A stretch of 8,790 nt of DNA from Planctomycetota bacterium (GTDB lineage Bacteria > Planctomycetota > Phycisphaerae > Phycisphaerales > SM1A02). The translations under genes were made by a program, and so were the position numbers. The stretch covers positions 1 to 8,790 of the forward strand of contig RFQW01000047.1 in NCBI GenBank assembly GCA_009924765.1. Reading direction: 5' to 3'. Shown piece after piece: positions 1 through 8,226 of this stretch; the first letter of the stretch is position 1, and each line of letters begins with the position of its first letter. The notes under the pieces are model-generated. The model was not told the origin of the DNA. It did no database searches and saw nothing but the letters and a program-made list of their open reading frames with translations.

Positions 1-878
1 GCGAACGGGGTCTCTGGCAGGCCTGCCACGCCGGGCTCGCAGGCGAACAGGCTTCCCGCAAGTGGTTCACGCAGCAGATCGTCCGGCTTCAGCGTCTCGC
101 GGGCGCTGCTGATGTACAGCGTGGTGAGGTTCGGGCCACCGAAGGCGCAGCTGGTGCCGCGACTCGCGGCAAAACGCACTTCGCGCTCGGGTTTGCCGCT
201 GGGGTCGTATCGCACGATGCGACCGCCGCCCACATGCGCGCTCCACACGAAACCTTGCGCGTCCACGGTGAGGCCATCCGGAAATTCACCACCCTTGGGA
301 TCCAGCGTCACGAACGGGCGACGATTCGAGATCTCGCCGCTCGCCAGATCGAAGTCGTAGGCGAACACGCCGTAGCGAAAGCTTTCGGTGTGATACATGG
401 TGCGGTTGTCCGGACTCCAGCCGGTGCCGTTGGAGCAGATGACCTGCTCGCGCTTGCGCGCCACCTGGCCCGCACCCTCGAAGCGGTACAGGCTGCCGGT
501 GGGCGCCATCCATTCCTGGTCGCCCATGGTGCCGGCCCAGAGACGGCCCGCGCGATCGCACTTTGCGTCATTGAAGCGGTTGTCCGGCTTGTCCGACTCC
601 GGATTGTCCGCGCGCGTCACCGTGCCGGTGTTCCAGTCCATGAAGGCGAACGCCTTGCGCAGTGTCAGCACCAGCCCGCCTCCTCGACGCAGGTTCACGC
701 TGGTCACGATGTCGTCGATGGCGACGAAGGTGTTGTGCCCGGTGCGCGGGTCGAATCGCTGCACGCGATTGCGGCGGATGTCGACCCAGTACAGCATGCC
801 CATGGTGGGGCACCAGATCGGCGACTCGCCCACGATCGAGTCGTCCTTCCAGATGCATTCCGCGGTGATGGTGTTCAT
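1..878 (-). CDS. SMP-30/gluconolactonase/LRE family sugar lactonase (3' end cut by window edge)
   Basis: This is a six-bladed beta-propeller lactonase, expected to hydrolyse an aldonolactone to the open acid in the cytoplasm using one divalent metal ion. 292 residues are visible from the ATG at 878. Family proteins are about 290-310 residues long, so only a few C-terminal residues should be missing. The metal ligands known for SMP-30 are all present: E18 in GESPIW, N150 in CSNGTGWSPD and D201 in FPDGLTVD. The substrate-site residues R101 and N103 lie in the strongly conserved stretch DNRFNDAKCD, followed by GRLWAGTMGD. No signal peptide is seen. The start overlaps the stop of the transporter gene (ATGA), and a GGAGAG Shine-Dalgarno lies at 889-894 inside that gene, so translation is probably coupled. 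It is the last visible gene of a four-gene operon with two oxidoreductases, which fits lactone opening after sugar oxidation. The family is certain. The substrate (glucono-, arabino- or another lactone) is not readable. Confidence 0.93.
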   Translation of the reverse strand, partial: MNTITAECIWKDDSIVGESPIWCPTMGMLYWVDIRRNRVQRFDPRTGHNTFVAIDDIVTSVNLRRGGGLVLTLRKAFAFMDWNTGTVTRADNPESDKPDNRFNDAKCDRAGRLWAGTMGDQEWMAPTGSLYRFEGAGQVARKREQVICSNGTGWSPDNRTMYHTESFRYGVFAYDFDLASGEISNRRPFVTLDPKGGEFPDGLTVDAQGFVWSAHVGGGRIVRYDPSGKPEREVRFAASRGTSCAFGGPNLTTLYISSARETLKPDDLLREPLAGSLFACEPGVAGLPETPF

Positions 879-1798
879 GACGCGTGGTCTCTCCGCGGAA
901 CAGGTGTGGTGGAACGCATGACGGATGTGCCGTGGATGTGGGGCGCCGTGCGGATGCTGGCGATGCCACCCGCGCACACGAGCAGGATGCCGAGCAGCGC
1001 GGTCATGTCCAGCGCCTCGTGCCACACGATCCAGCCGATGACGCCGGAGAACACCACCACCGAATAGTTGAATGGTGCCAGCTGCGCGGCGCTTGCATGG
1101 CGATACGCCATGATGATGAACAGTTGCGCCAGCGCCATGCCCACGCCCACGCCGCCCAGCAGCCACCACTCGGTCCGCGTGGGCACGCACCACTGCATGG
1201 CCGCGAACGGCGCCGCCGCGATCGTGGAGATGAGGAAGTAGTAGAACAGGATGGCCTGGGATGAATCGGTGGGAGCGAGCTGATTCACGCTCACCAGCGC
1301 CATGGCCGAGCACGCGCCCGCGCCCAGCGCCAGCAACGCCGCGGGGTTGTGCATCAGTTCGGCGCTCGGTCGGAGGATCAGCACCACGCCGGCGAATCCC
1401 ACCAGCAGGCTCACGATCATCGCCGGACCGACGGGCGTGCGCACCCAGGGCAGCGCCACCAGCGGAATGAACAGCGGCGCCGTGTTGGTGAGCAGCACGT
1501 CGTCCACCAGCGTCATGCGCTGCACGGCGATGAAGAACAGCGCCTGCGACGCGAGTCCGGTGAAGGCGCGCAGCAGGTGCATCGGAAGCCGGCTGGTTCG
1601 CAGCGGCGCCAGCCCTCCACGCAGCAGCAGCGGTGCCAGCAGCACCAGGCTGATGCCGCTCTGGAAGAACACCATCTGTCCGATGGGAACGCCGCCCGCC
1701 GCCTTGCCGAAGGCGCTCATCACCGCCACGCACAGGAAGGCCAGCACGATCAGCGCGATGCCCTTGCCCAGGCCGTGCTGCGCCGCCGGTGCGTTCAC
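875..1798 (-). CDS. EamA/DMT superfamily transporter (10 TM)
   Basis: This is an integral inner-membrane protein of the drug/metabolite transporter superfamily, 307 residues long. It has two EamA repeats (about residues 12-143 and 153-283) and about ten hydrophobic helices, roughly at 12-32, 38-58, 72-92, 98-117, 123-143, 153-172, 182-202, 211-231, 240-259 and 265-283. The wording NTAPLFIPLVAL in the first repeat and APFNYSVVVFSGVIGW in the second is typical of the family. The start is a GTG at 1798, which overlaps the stop of the GMC gene as GTGA. No strong Shine-Dalgarno is visible before it, which favours translational coupling. Its own TGA overlaps the ATG of the lactonase gene. DMT proteins move amino acids, nucleotide sugars, sugars or metabolites, often as exporters. 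Here the operon suggests a sugar, lactone or sugar acid, but direction and substrate are inference. The tail after residue 284 is polar and probably cytoplasmic. Confidence 0.92.
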   Translation of the reverse strand: MNAPAAQHGLGKGIALIVLAFLCVAVMSAFGKAAGGVPIGQMVFFQSGISLVLLAPLLLRGGLAPLRTSRLPMHLLRAFTGLASQALFFIAVQRMTLVDDVLLTNTAPLFIPLVALPWVRTPVGPAMIVSLLVGFAGVVLILRPSAELMHNPAALLALGAGACSAMALVSVNQLAPTDSSQAILFYYFLISTIAAAPFAAMQWCVPTRTEWWLLGGVGVGMALAQLFIIMAYRHASAAQLAPFNYSVVVFSGVIGWIVWHEALDMTALLGILLVCAGGIASIRTAPHIHGTSVMRSTTPVPRRDHAS

Positions 1799-3342
1799 CG
1801 CGTGCGCTCGAGCAGGTGATCGCCCACGCGCAGCGCGTTGGCGATGATGGTGAGCGACGGGTTCACGGCACCGCTGGAGCAGAAGAACGAGCCGTCCACC
1901 ACGTAGAGGTTGTCCACGTCATGGGCACGACAGTTGGTGTCCAGCACGGAACTGCGCGGATCGGTGCCGAACCGGCAGGTGCCGTTCTGATGCCCCACGC
2001 CCTCGAGCGGAATGCGCTTCTTCAGGTACAGCTCGTGCGGCACCACATGCGCGCCCTCGACGCGCTTCAGCACATCGGTCCAGCGATCCATCAGCCGCGT
2101 GAAGGCCTCGGTGTTGTTGGGCGTGTAGCTGAGCTTGATGCCCTGACCCGGGATCCACTCCACGCGGTTGTTCGCGTCGGGCAGATCCTCGGCGGTCAGC
2201 CACCACGGCACCGCGCGGGCCGCCATCTCCTCGAGCACCATGCCCGGCGTGAACCACGGCGCATCGCCGCGCATCATCTCGTGGTGGAACGAGCCGATCA
2301 GCTGGATGCCGCCCATCGGAAAATCGAATCCGGGCTCGCCGAAGTAGAAGTCGTTCACCGCGAAGGTCTTCTGGTAGCGGCTGGGATTGTGCTTGGTGGC
2401 GTGGATCGACAGGATGGCGCCCGCCTGATGGAACATGAAGTTGCGTCCCACCTGGTCGGAACTGTTGGCCACACCCTTCGGGTGCGTGGCACAGGCGCTT
2501 CGCAGCAGCAACGCCGCCGAGTTGATGGCGCCGCACGACACGATCACCACATCGCCGCTGAACAGCTGCGTTTCGCCGCCGGCGATCTGCGCCTCCACCT
2601 GCTTGATCTGCCGCCCATCCGCGCTTGGGATCAGCCGCAGCACGTGCGCCTGCGTGACCAGCGTCACGTTCGACTCGCGATGGATCGGTCGCACGCAGTT
2701 CACGTCGGCATCGGCCTTGGCATCCACCATGCACGGATAGCCGTCGCAGGTGTCGCAGCGGATGCACGGGCTGTCGACCATGTTCTTCTCGTCCAGCTTC
2801 AGGCCGATGGGAACCGGGAAGGGGTGGTGGCCCAGCTTGCGCACGCCGTCGAACAGTTCCTGGATGCGCGGCTCGTTGCTGACCGCGGGGTACGGGTACG
2901 GGCTCGAACTCGGCGGTTCGGTGGGATCGGTGCCGCGCGCGCCGTGCACGTCGAACAGCGTCTCGGCCTCGGTGTAGTAGGGCTCGAAGTCCGCGTATCG
3001 AAGCGGCCACGCCGGCGACACGCCACCCTTGTGCTGCAGCACCTCGAAGTCGCGCTCACGCAGGCGGAACAGCGCGGCGCCGTACACCTTGGTGTTGCCG
3101 CCCACCCAGTACCCGGTGCCGGGATGCAGCGGCTTGCCGTCCTTGTCCTGCCACACCTCGGTGGTGTGGTAGCGGTTCTTCAGGAACACCTGCGTGGTGC
3201 TCCAGTTCTCCTTCTCGCGCGGCAGGAATCCGCCGCGCTCCAGGATCAGGATGCGCTTGCCGGCCTTGGCCAGACGGTGCGCGATGGTGCCGCCACCCGC
3301 GCCGGTTCCGATGATGATGAAGTCGTAGTGGGTGGTGTTCAT
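1795..3342 (-). CDS. GMC family FAD-dependent oxidoreductase
   Basis: This is a 515-residue flavoprotein of the glucose-methanol-choline family, expected to oxidise an alcohol group of a sugar, polyol or similar substrate. The FAD-binding Rossmann motif is at residues 12-18 (GTGAGGG), with E35 of LILERGG in position to bind the ribose. The second GMC signature region is GTGYWVGGNTKVYGAALFR (about 75-93). The C-terminal catalytic region has H451 in GHQNGTCRFG and N494 in AVNPSLTIIANA, a His/Asn pair normal for the family. An unusual feature is a cysteine cluster, C193-x2-C196-x2-C199-x4-C204. There is no signal peptide or Tat motif, so the protein should be cytoplasmic. No cytochrome or small-subunit partner is visible beside it. 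The start at 3342 lies 7 nt after the stop of the SDR gene, and its stop overlaps the transporter start. Choline dehydrogenase-like annotation would be generic. The electron acceptor and substrate are unknown. Confidence 0.94.
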   Translation of the reverse strand: MNTTHYDFIIIGTGAGGGTIAHRLAKAGKRILILERGGFLPREKENWSTTQVFLKNRYHTTEVWQDKDGKPLHPGTGYWVGGNTKVYGAALFRLRERDFEVLQHKGGVSPAWPLRYADFEPYYTEAETLFDVHGARGTDPTEPPSSSPYPYPAVSNEPRIQELFDGVRKLGHHPFPVPIGLKLDEKNMVDSPCIRCDTCDGYPCMVDAKADADVNCVRPIHRESNVTLVTQAHVLRLIPSADGRQIKQVEAQIAGGETQLFSGDVVIVSCGAINSAALLLRSACATHPKGVANSSDQVGRNFMFHQAGAILSIHATKHNPSRYQKTFAVNDFYFGEPGFDFPMGGIQLIGSFHHEMMRGDAPWFTPGMVLEEMAARAVPWWLTAEDLPDANNRVEWIPGQGIKLSYTPNNTEAFTRLMDRWTDVLKRVEGAHVVPHELYLKKRIPLEGVGHQNGTCRFGTDPRSSVLDTNCRAHDVDNLYVVDGSFFCSSGAVNPSLTIIANALRVGDHLLERTR

Positions 3343-3349
3343 GCGGGGC

Positions 3350-4117
3350 TCATTGCTCGTGGTAATCGCGGATCAGGCCGCCGTCCACGAAGAACGTGGA
3401 GCCGGTCATGTACGCGGCATCGTCGGAGGAGAGGAACGCGGCCAGGCCCGCGACATCGTCGGGCGTGCCCAGGCGTCCCAGCGGAATCTTGGACTCGAGC
3501 AGCTTCATCAGCTGCGGGTTGTTCAGCAGCGCCTTGTTGATCGGCGTGGCGATGGCGCCCGGCGCGATGTTGTTCACGGTGATGCCCAGCGGCCCCAGTT
3601 CCACCGCCAGGTCGCGGCACAGCATCTTCAGGCCGCCCTTGCTGGCGCAGTAGGTGGAGAAGTGGGGGAAGGCCATCTCCTCGTGCACCGAGCTCATGTT
3701 GATGATGCGTCCCGGGCGGTTGGTCTGGCGCAGGTGGTTCACGAAGTCCTGCGTGATGAAGAACGTGCCGCGCAGGTTGATCTGCATCACGAAGTCGTAC
3801 TCGGCCTCGGTCACGTTCCAGAAATCGTTGCGCTTCTCCACGCCGGCGTTGTTCACCAGGATGTCGATCTTGCCCATCGCCGCCACGCCCTCCGCGATCA
3901 CGCGTCGGTCATCGGCCGGGTTGGCCAGATCGCCCGCCACGGCATGCACGCGGCGCCCGAGCGCCTTGATCGCGTCCACGGTCTGCTGCGCGCTTTCGCC
4001 GATCACGCGATCGTCCACGATCACGTCGGCGCCCTCCTTGGCGAGACGAATGGCCACGGCCTGGCCAATGCCCTGCCCGCTTCCGGTGACGAGTGCGACC
4101 TTGCCTGCAAGTTTCAT
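3350..4117 (-). CDS. SDR family oxidoreductase, glucose 1-dehydrogenase-like
   Basis: This is a classical short-chain dehydrogenase of 255 residues, expected to oxidise a sugar or polyol with NAD(P) in the cytoplasm. It shows the cofactor motif TGSGQGIG (residues 11-18), NNAG (89-92), N114, catalytic S143 in INMSSVHE, and Y156-x3-K160 in YCASK. The S-Y-K spacing (13 and 4) and the wording INMSSVHE, ASKGG, VNNIAPGAIATPIN and MTGSTFFVDGG closely recall Bacillus glucose 1-dehydrogenase. Acidic residues D35/D36 at the end of the second strand suggest NAD preference, although R37 leaves this open. I chose the ATG at 4117 because GGAGGA lies 7 nt upstream and the protein then begins directly at the nucleotide-binding fold. 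A longer frame from 4186 would add 23 non-homologous residues. It is the first gene of the operon, downstream of the clpC terminator, and is followed after 7 nt by the GMC gene. It could instead be a dehydrogenase for another aldose or a sugar alcohol. Confidence 0.93.
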   Translation of the reverse strand: MKLAGKVALVTGSGQGIGQAVAIRLAKEGADVIVDDRVIGESAQQTVDAIKALGRRVHAVAGDLANPADDRRVIAEGVAAMGKIDILVNNAGVEKRNDFWNVTEAEYDFVMQINLRGTFFITQDFVNHLRQTNRPGRIINMSSVHEEMAFPHFSTYCASKGGLKMLCRDLAVELGPLGITVNNIAPGAIATPINKALLNNPQLMKLLESKIPLGRLGTPDDVAGLAAFLSSDDAAYMTGSTFFVDGGLIRDYHEQ

Positions 4118-4124
4118 CGATGGA

Positions 4125-4130
4125 TCCTCC
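4125..4130 (-). promoter_or_regulatory. Shine-Dalgarno of the SDR gene
   Basis: The minus strand reads GGAGGA here, 7 nt before the ATG at 4117. It is the strongest ribosome-binding site of the four-gene operon and decides the start against the longer in-frame alternative at 4186. Confidence 0.8.
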
Positions 4131-4217
4131 GTTGATGTGCGATGCGATCGGACGGTGGGATCGTAGTGGCGGGCGCGCGTGTGCATGCGCGCATCGGTTG
4201 CGCACTTCGCAAAATGA
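4131..4217 (-). promoter_or_regulatory. Probable promoter/operator region of the sugar-oxidation operon
   Basis: This is the only non-coding stretch between the clpC terminator and the first operon gene, so the operon promoter should lie here. I cannot name a convincing -35/-10 pair. TACGAT on the minus strand resembles a -10, but no matching -35 sits at the right distance. The region holds a perfect 10-bp palindrome, ATGCGCGCAT (4185-4194). A TGCGC/GCGCA inverted pair overlaps its right half (arms 4186-4190 and 4200-4204). Either could be an operator, but GC-alternating palindromes arise easily in DNA of this composition. Confidence 0.35.
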
Positions 4218-4248
4218 AAGCGCCCGTCGCGCAGGGCGACGGGCGCTT
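4218..4248 (-). terminator. Rho-independent terminator of clpC
   Basis: A perfect 13-bp stem (arms 4218-4230 and 4236-4248, wording AAGCGCCCGTCGC on either strand) encloses a 5-nt loop. On the minus strand it is followed by the T-rich run TCATTTTG, and it starts 22 nt after the clpC stop codon. The plus-strand side has no T run, so it works in the clpC direction. It separates clpC from the downstream sugar operon. Confidence 0.85.
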
Positions 4249-4270
4249 GTGTTCAGGGTGCGTGAAGAAC

Positions 4271-6790
<2,520 letters not shown>

Positions 6791-6799
6791 CGAAAGAGA

Positions 6800-6805
6800 C
6801 CTCCT
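6800..6805 (-). promoter_or_regulatory. Shine-Dalgarno of clpC
   Basis: A perfect AGGAGG on the minus strand, 9 nt before the ATG at 6790. It fixes the clpC start and rules out the in-frame extension up to 6883, which would overlap the divergent gene. Confidence 0.88.
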
Positions 6806-6815
6806 GAGGAACGGG

Positions 6816-6830
6816 GGATCGACGCGATCC
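6816..6830. repeat. Perfect inverted repeat in the clpC / peptidase divergent spacer
   Basis: GGATCG-ACG-CGATCC is a 15-bp element with perfect 6-bp arms around a 3-nt centre. It lies 10 nt upstream of the clpC Shine-Dalgarno and 40 nt before the divergent GTG start. It could be a repressor operator acting on one or both genes, or a small hairpin in the clpC leader RNA. It does not match the CIRCE (HrcA) or CtsR consensus. Confidence 0.45.
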
Positions 6831-6859
6831 TGACCTTCCTTGAGCGATGGTAGCCGGAT

Positions 6860-6863
6860 AGGA
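6860..6863 (+). promoter_or_regulatory. Shine-Dalgarno of the secreted metallopeptidase-like gene
   Basis: AGGA lies 7 nt before the GTG at 6871. An in-frame TAG at 6859-6861 overlaps it, so no earlier start is possible. The next in-frame ATG is 88 codons downstream, beyond the signal peptide, so GTG is the start. Confidence 0.6.
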
Positions 6864-6870
6864 TGATTTC

Positions 6871-8187
6871 GTGAGCCGAGCATCCACTTTTTGCCTCGCC
6901 GTCCTGCTTGCCTTCTTGGGCGTTTCGGGTCCGTCGTGGGCGCAGGGCCTGCAGCAGGCCCCCGTGCCCATCCGGGTGAAGCAGGTCGATGGAAAGGCGG
7001 TCAACGGCACGATTTCCGCGTGGGACGCGAGCGGCTGCACGGGTGAGTTCGGTCGCGTGGAGTGGGCCAACCTGAAGGGCGCCGACGCCAACCGCATCCT
7101 GCGCAAGCTGGTGAACGAGAAGGACGCCGCGCAGATGCTGCTGCTTGGGCGCGCGCTGCTGAGCACCGAGGATGGCCAGAAGCTTGGCGAGACGGCGCTG
7201 CGCGAGGCGGCGCGCCTGGATGGCCAGCAGAAGGAAGCGTTGGACGCCGCGCGCGCCGAGGGGCTGGAGGCTGGTCGCAAGGCCGCCGAGCGACGCGTGC
7301 GCGATGCGCTGCCGCAGGGGCGTGATGGCAGCACCTTCGAGTCGTGGCCCATCGCCACGGCCGAGGAGCGCACCAAGGCGCTGATCGACATGAAGCACGA
7401 CGCCGAGCAGGCGTTGACCGGCGTGCGCATGCGCTGGACCTGGGTGGAGACCGACTTCTGGGTGGTGTATGCCGACCTGAACAACCGCGAGGTGCGCGAG
7501 CTGGGCCGGCGCATGGACAACATGTACCGCAAGGTGGCCGAGATGATGGCGCTGCCCAAGGACGTGAACATCTTCCATGGCAAGGGCGTGTGCATCGTGT
7601 CGGGCGAGGAGCGCATGTTCCGCGCCATCGAGCAGGCACTGTTCGGAACCATGCCGCTGCCGGGCTGCATCGGCATCTGCCACATGATGGGCCCCAAGGT
7701 CATGGTGAACGCCTACCGCGACCCAGACGATGATCACTTCATGGCCACCCTGGTGCACGAGGCCACGCACGGCGTCATGCATCGCTACGGCACGGCGGCG
7801 CAGTTGCCGCTGTGGGCGGAGGAGGGCTACGCGGAGTTCGTGGCCGCGCGCAGCTTCGACAGCTCACCGGTGGATGCCGGGCGACGCCCGCAGGGCGAGC
7901 AGTTCATCCGCAGCGGCAATGCCACGCTGCCTCTGTTCCAGAGCGATGGTCGCGATGGCAACTGGCCCGGCGACAACGCCGTGGGCTACGCCATCGGCTA
8001 CCTCACCGTGAAGCTGATGATCGACCAGAAGGGCGACACCTTCGGCGAGTGGGTGAAGGACATCAAGACCGGCATGCCGTGGGAGCAGGCGCTGCTGAAG
8101 CACTTCCACATGACGCCCCAGCAGATGGCGCAGGCCGTGGAGCGGTACTACGCCGACCGCACAGCGAGCACCGAAGCCGCACCCTGA
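6871..8187 (+). CDS. Secreted gluzincin-type (peptidase MA-like) metallopeptidase-family protein
   Basis: This is a 438-residue exported protein. It begins with a GTG start and a signal peptide (SR, hydrophobic core about 7-19, likely cleavage after A24 in PSWA-Q). Residues 30-80 look like a small beta-rich module ending in VEWANLKGADANRI. An Ala/Glu-rich helical, possibly coiled-coil segment follows (about 85-145). The C-terminal half holds H296-E-A-T-H300, the zinc-binding HExxH motif. It is followed by PLWAEEGYAEF, in which E318 matches the third zinc ligand of gluzincins (the xEGxA motif). This predicts an active zinc peptidase working outside the cytoplasm. Cysteines C241, C266 and C270 could form a disulphide. 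The gene is divergent from clpC across 80 nt and convergent with the ABC ATPase gene. I do not recognise a named family member. Substrate and role are unknown, and the family resemblance rests on motif order alone. Confidence 0.85.
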   Translation: MSRASTFCLAVLLAFLGVSGPSWAQGLQQAPVPIRVKQVDGKAVNGTISAWDASGCTGEFGRVEWANLKGADANRILRKLVNEKDAAQMLLLGRALLSTEDGQKLGETALREAARLDGQQKEALDAARAEGLEAGRKAAERRVRDALPQGRDGSTFESWPIATAEERTKALIDMKHDAEQALTGVRMRWTWVETDFWVVYADLNNREVRELGRRMDNMYRKVAEMMALPKDVNIFHGKGVCIVSGEERMFRAIEQALFGTMPLPGCIGICHMMGPKVMVNAYRDPDDDHFMATLVHEATHGVMHRYGTAAQLPLWAEEGYAEFVAARSFDSSPVDAGRRPQGEQFIRSGNATLPLFQSDGRDGNWPGDNAVGYAIGYLTVKLMIDQKGDTFGEWVKDIKTGMPWEQALLKHFHMTPQQMAQAVERYYADRTASTEAAP

Positions 8188-8209
8188 TCGAAGAATTCCT
8201 GCGCGTGGC

Positions 8210-8226
8210 GCCGGCGTTCAGCCGGC
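8210..8226. other. Small GC hairpin at the convergent gene ends
   Basis: GCCGGC arms (8210-8215 and 8221-8226) flank a 5-nt loop. The element lies across the stop codon of the ABC ATPase gene, 23 nt after the stop of the secreted-protein gene. The 30-nt gap between the two convergent stops has no other structure. There is no T run on either strand, so I do not call it a terminator with confidence. Confidence 0.25.

Noticed and set aside
234..1067. Plus-strand open frame of 277 codons over the lactonase and transporter genes
   Set aside because: Its composition is low-information and shows no family resemblance. The minus-strand lactonase and transporter have full motif sets there.
1789..3540. 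A 583-codon plus-strand open frame antisense to the GMC gene
   Set aside because: Its product is rich in His, Arg, Ala and Val with no recognisable domain and no ribosome-binding site. The minus-strand GMC gene explains the region.
4118..4186. A 23-residue N-terminal extension of the SDR protein
   Set aside because: The extra residues are not part of the SDR fold, and the GGAGGA at 4125-4130 points to the ATG at 4117.
6791..6870. CIRCE, CtsR or heat-shock sigma promoter elements before clpC
   Set aside because: I looked for TTAGCACTC-type and GGTCAAA-type repeats and for a paired -35/-10. None fits. A TTGAGC at 6840-6845 on the plus strand has no good -10 upstream of the GTG start.
6791..6883. 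A 31-residue N-terminal extension of ClpC from an upstream start
   Set aside because: It would overlap the divergent gene, has no homology, and skips the perfect AGGAGG that serves the ATG at 6790.
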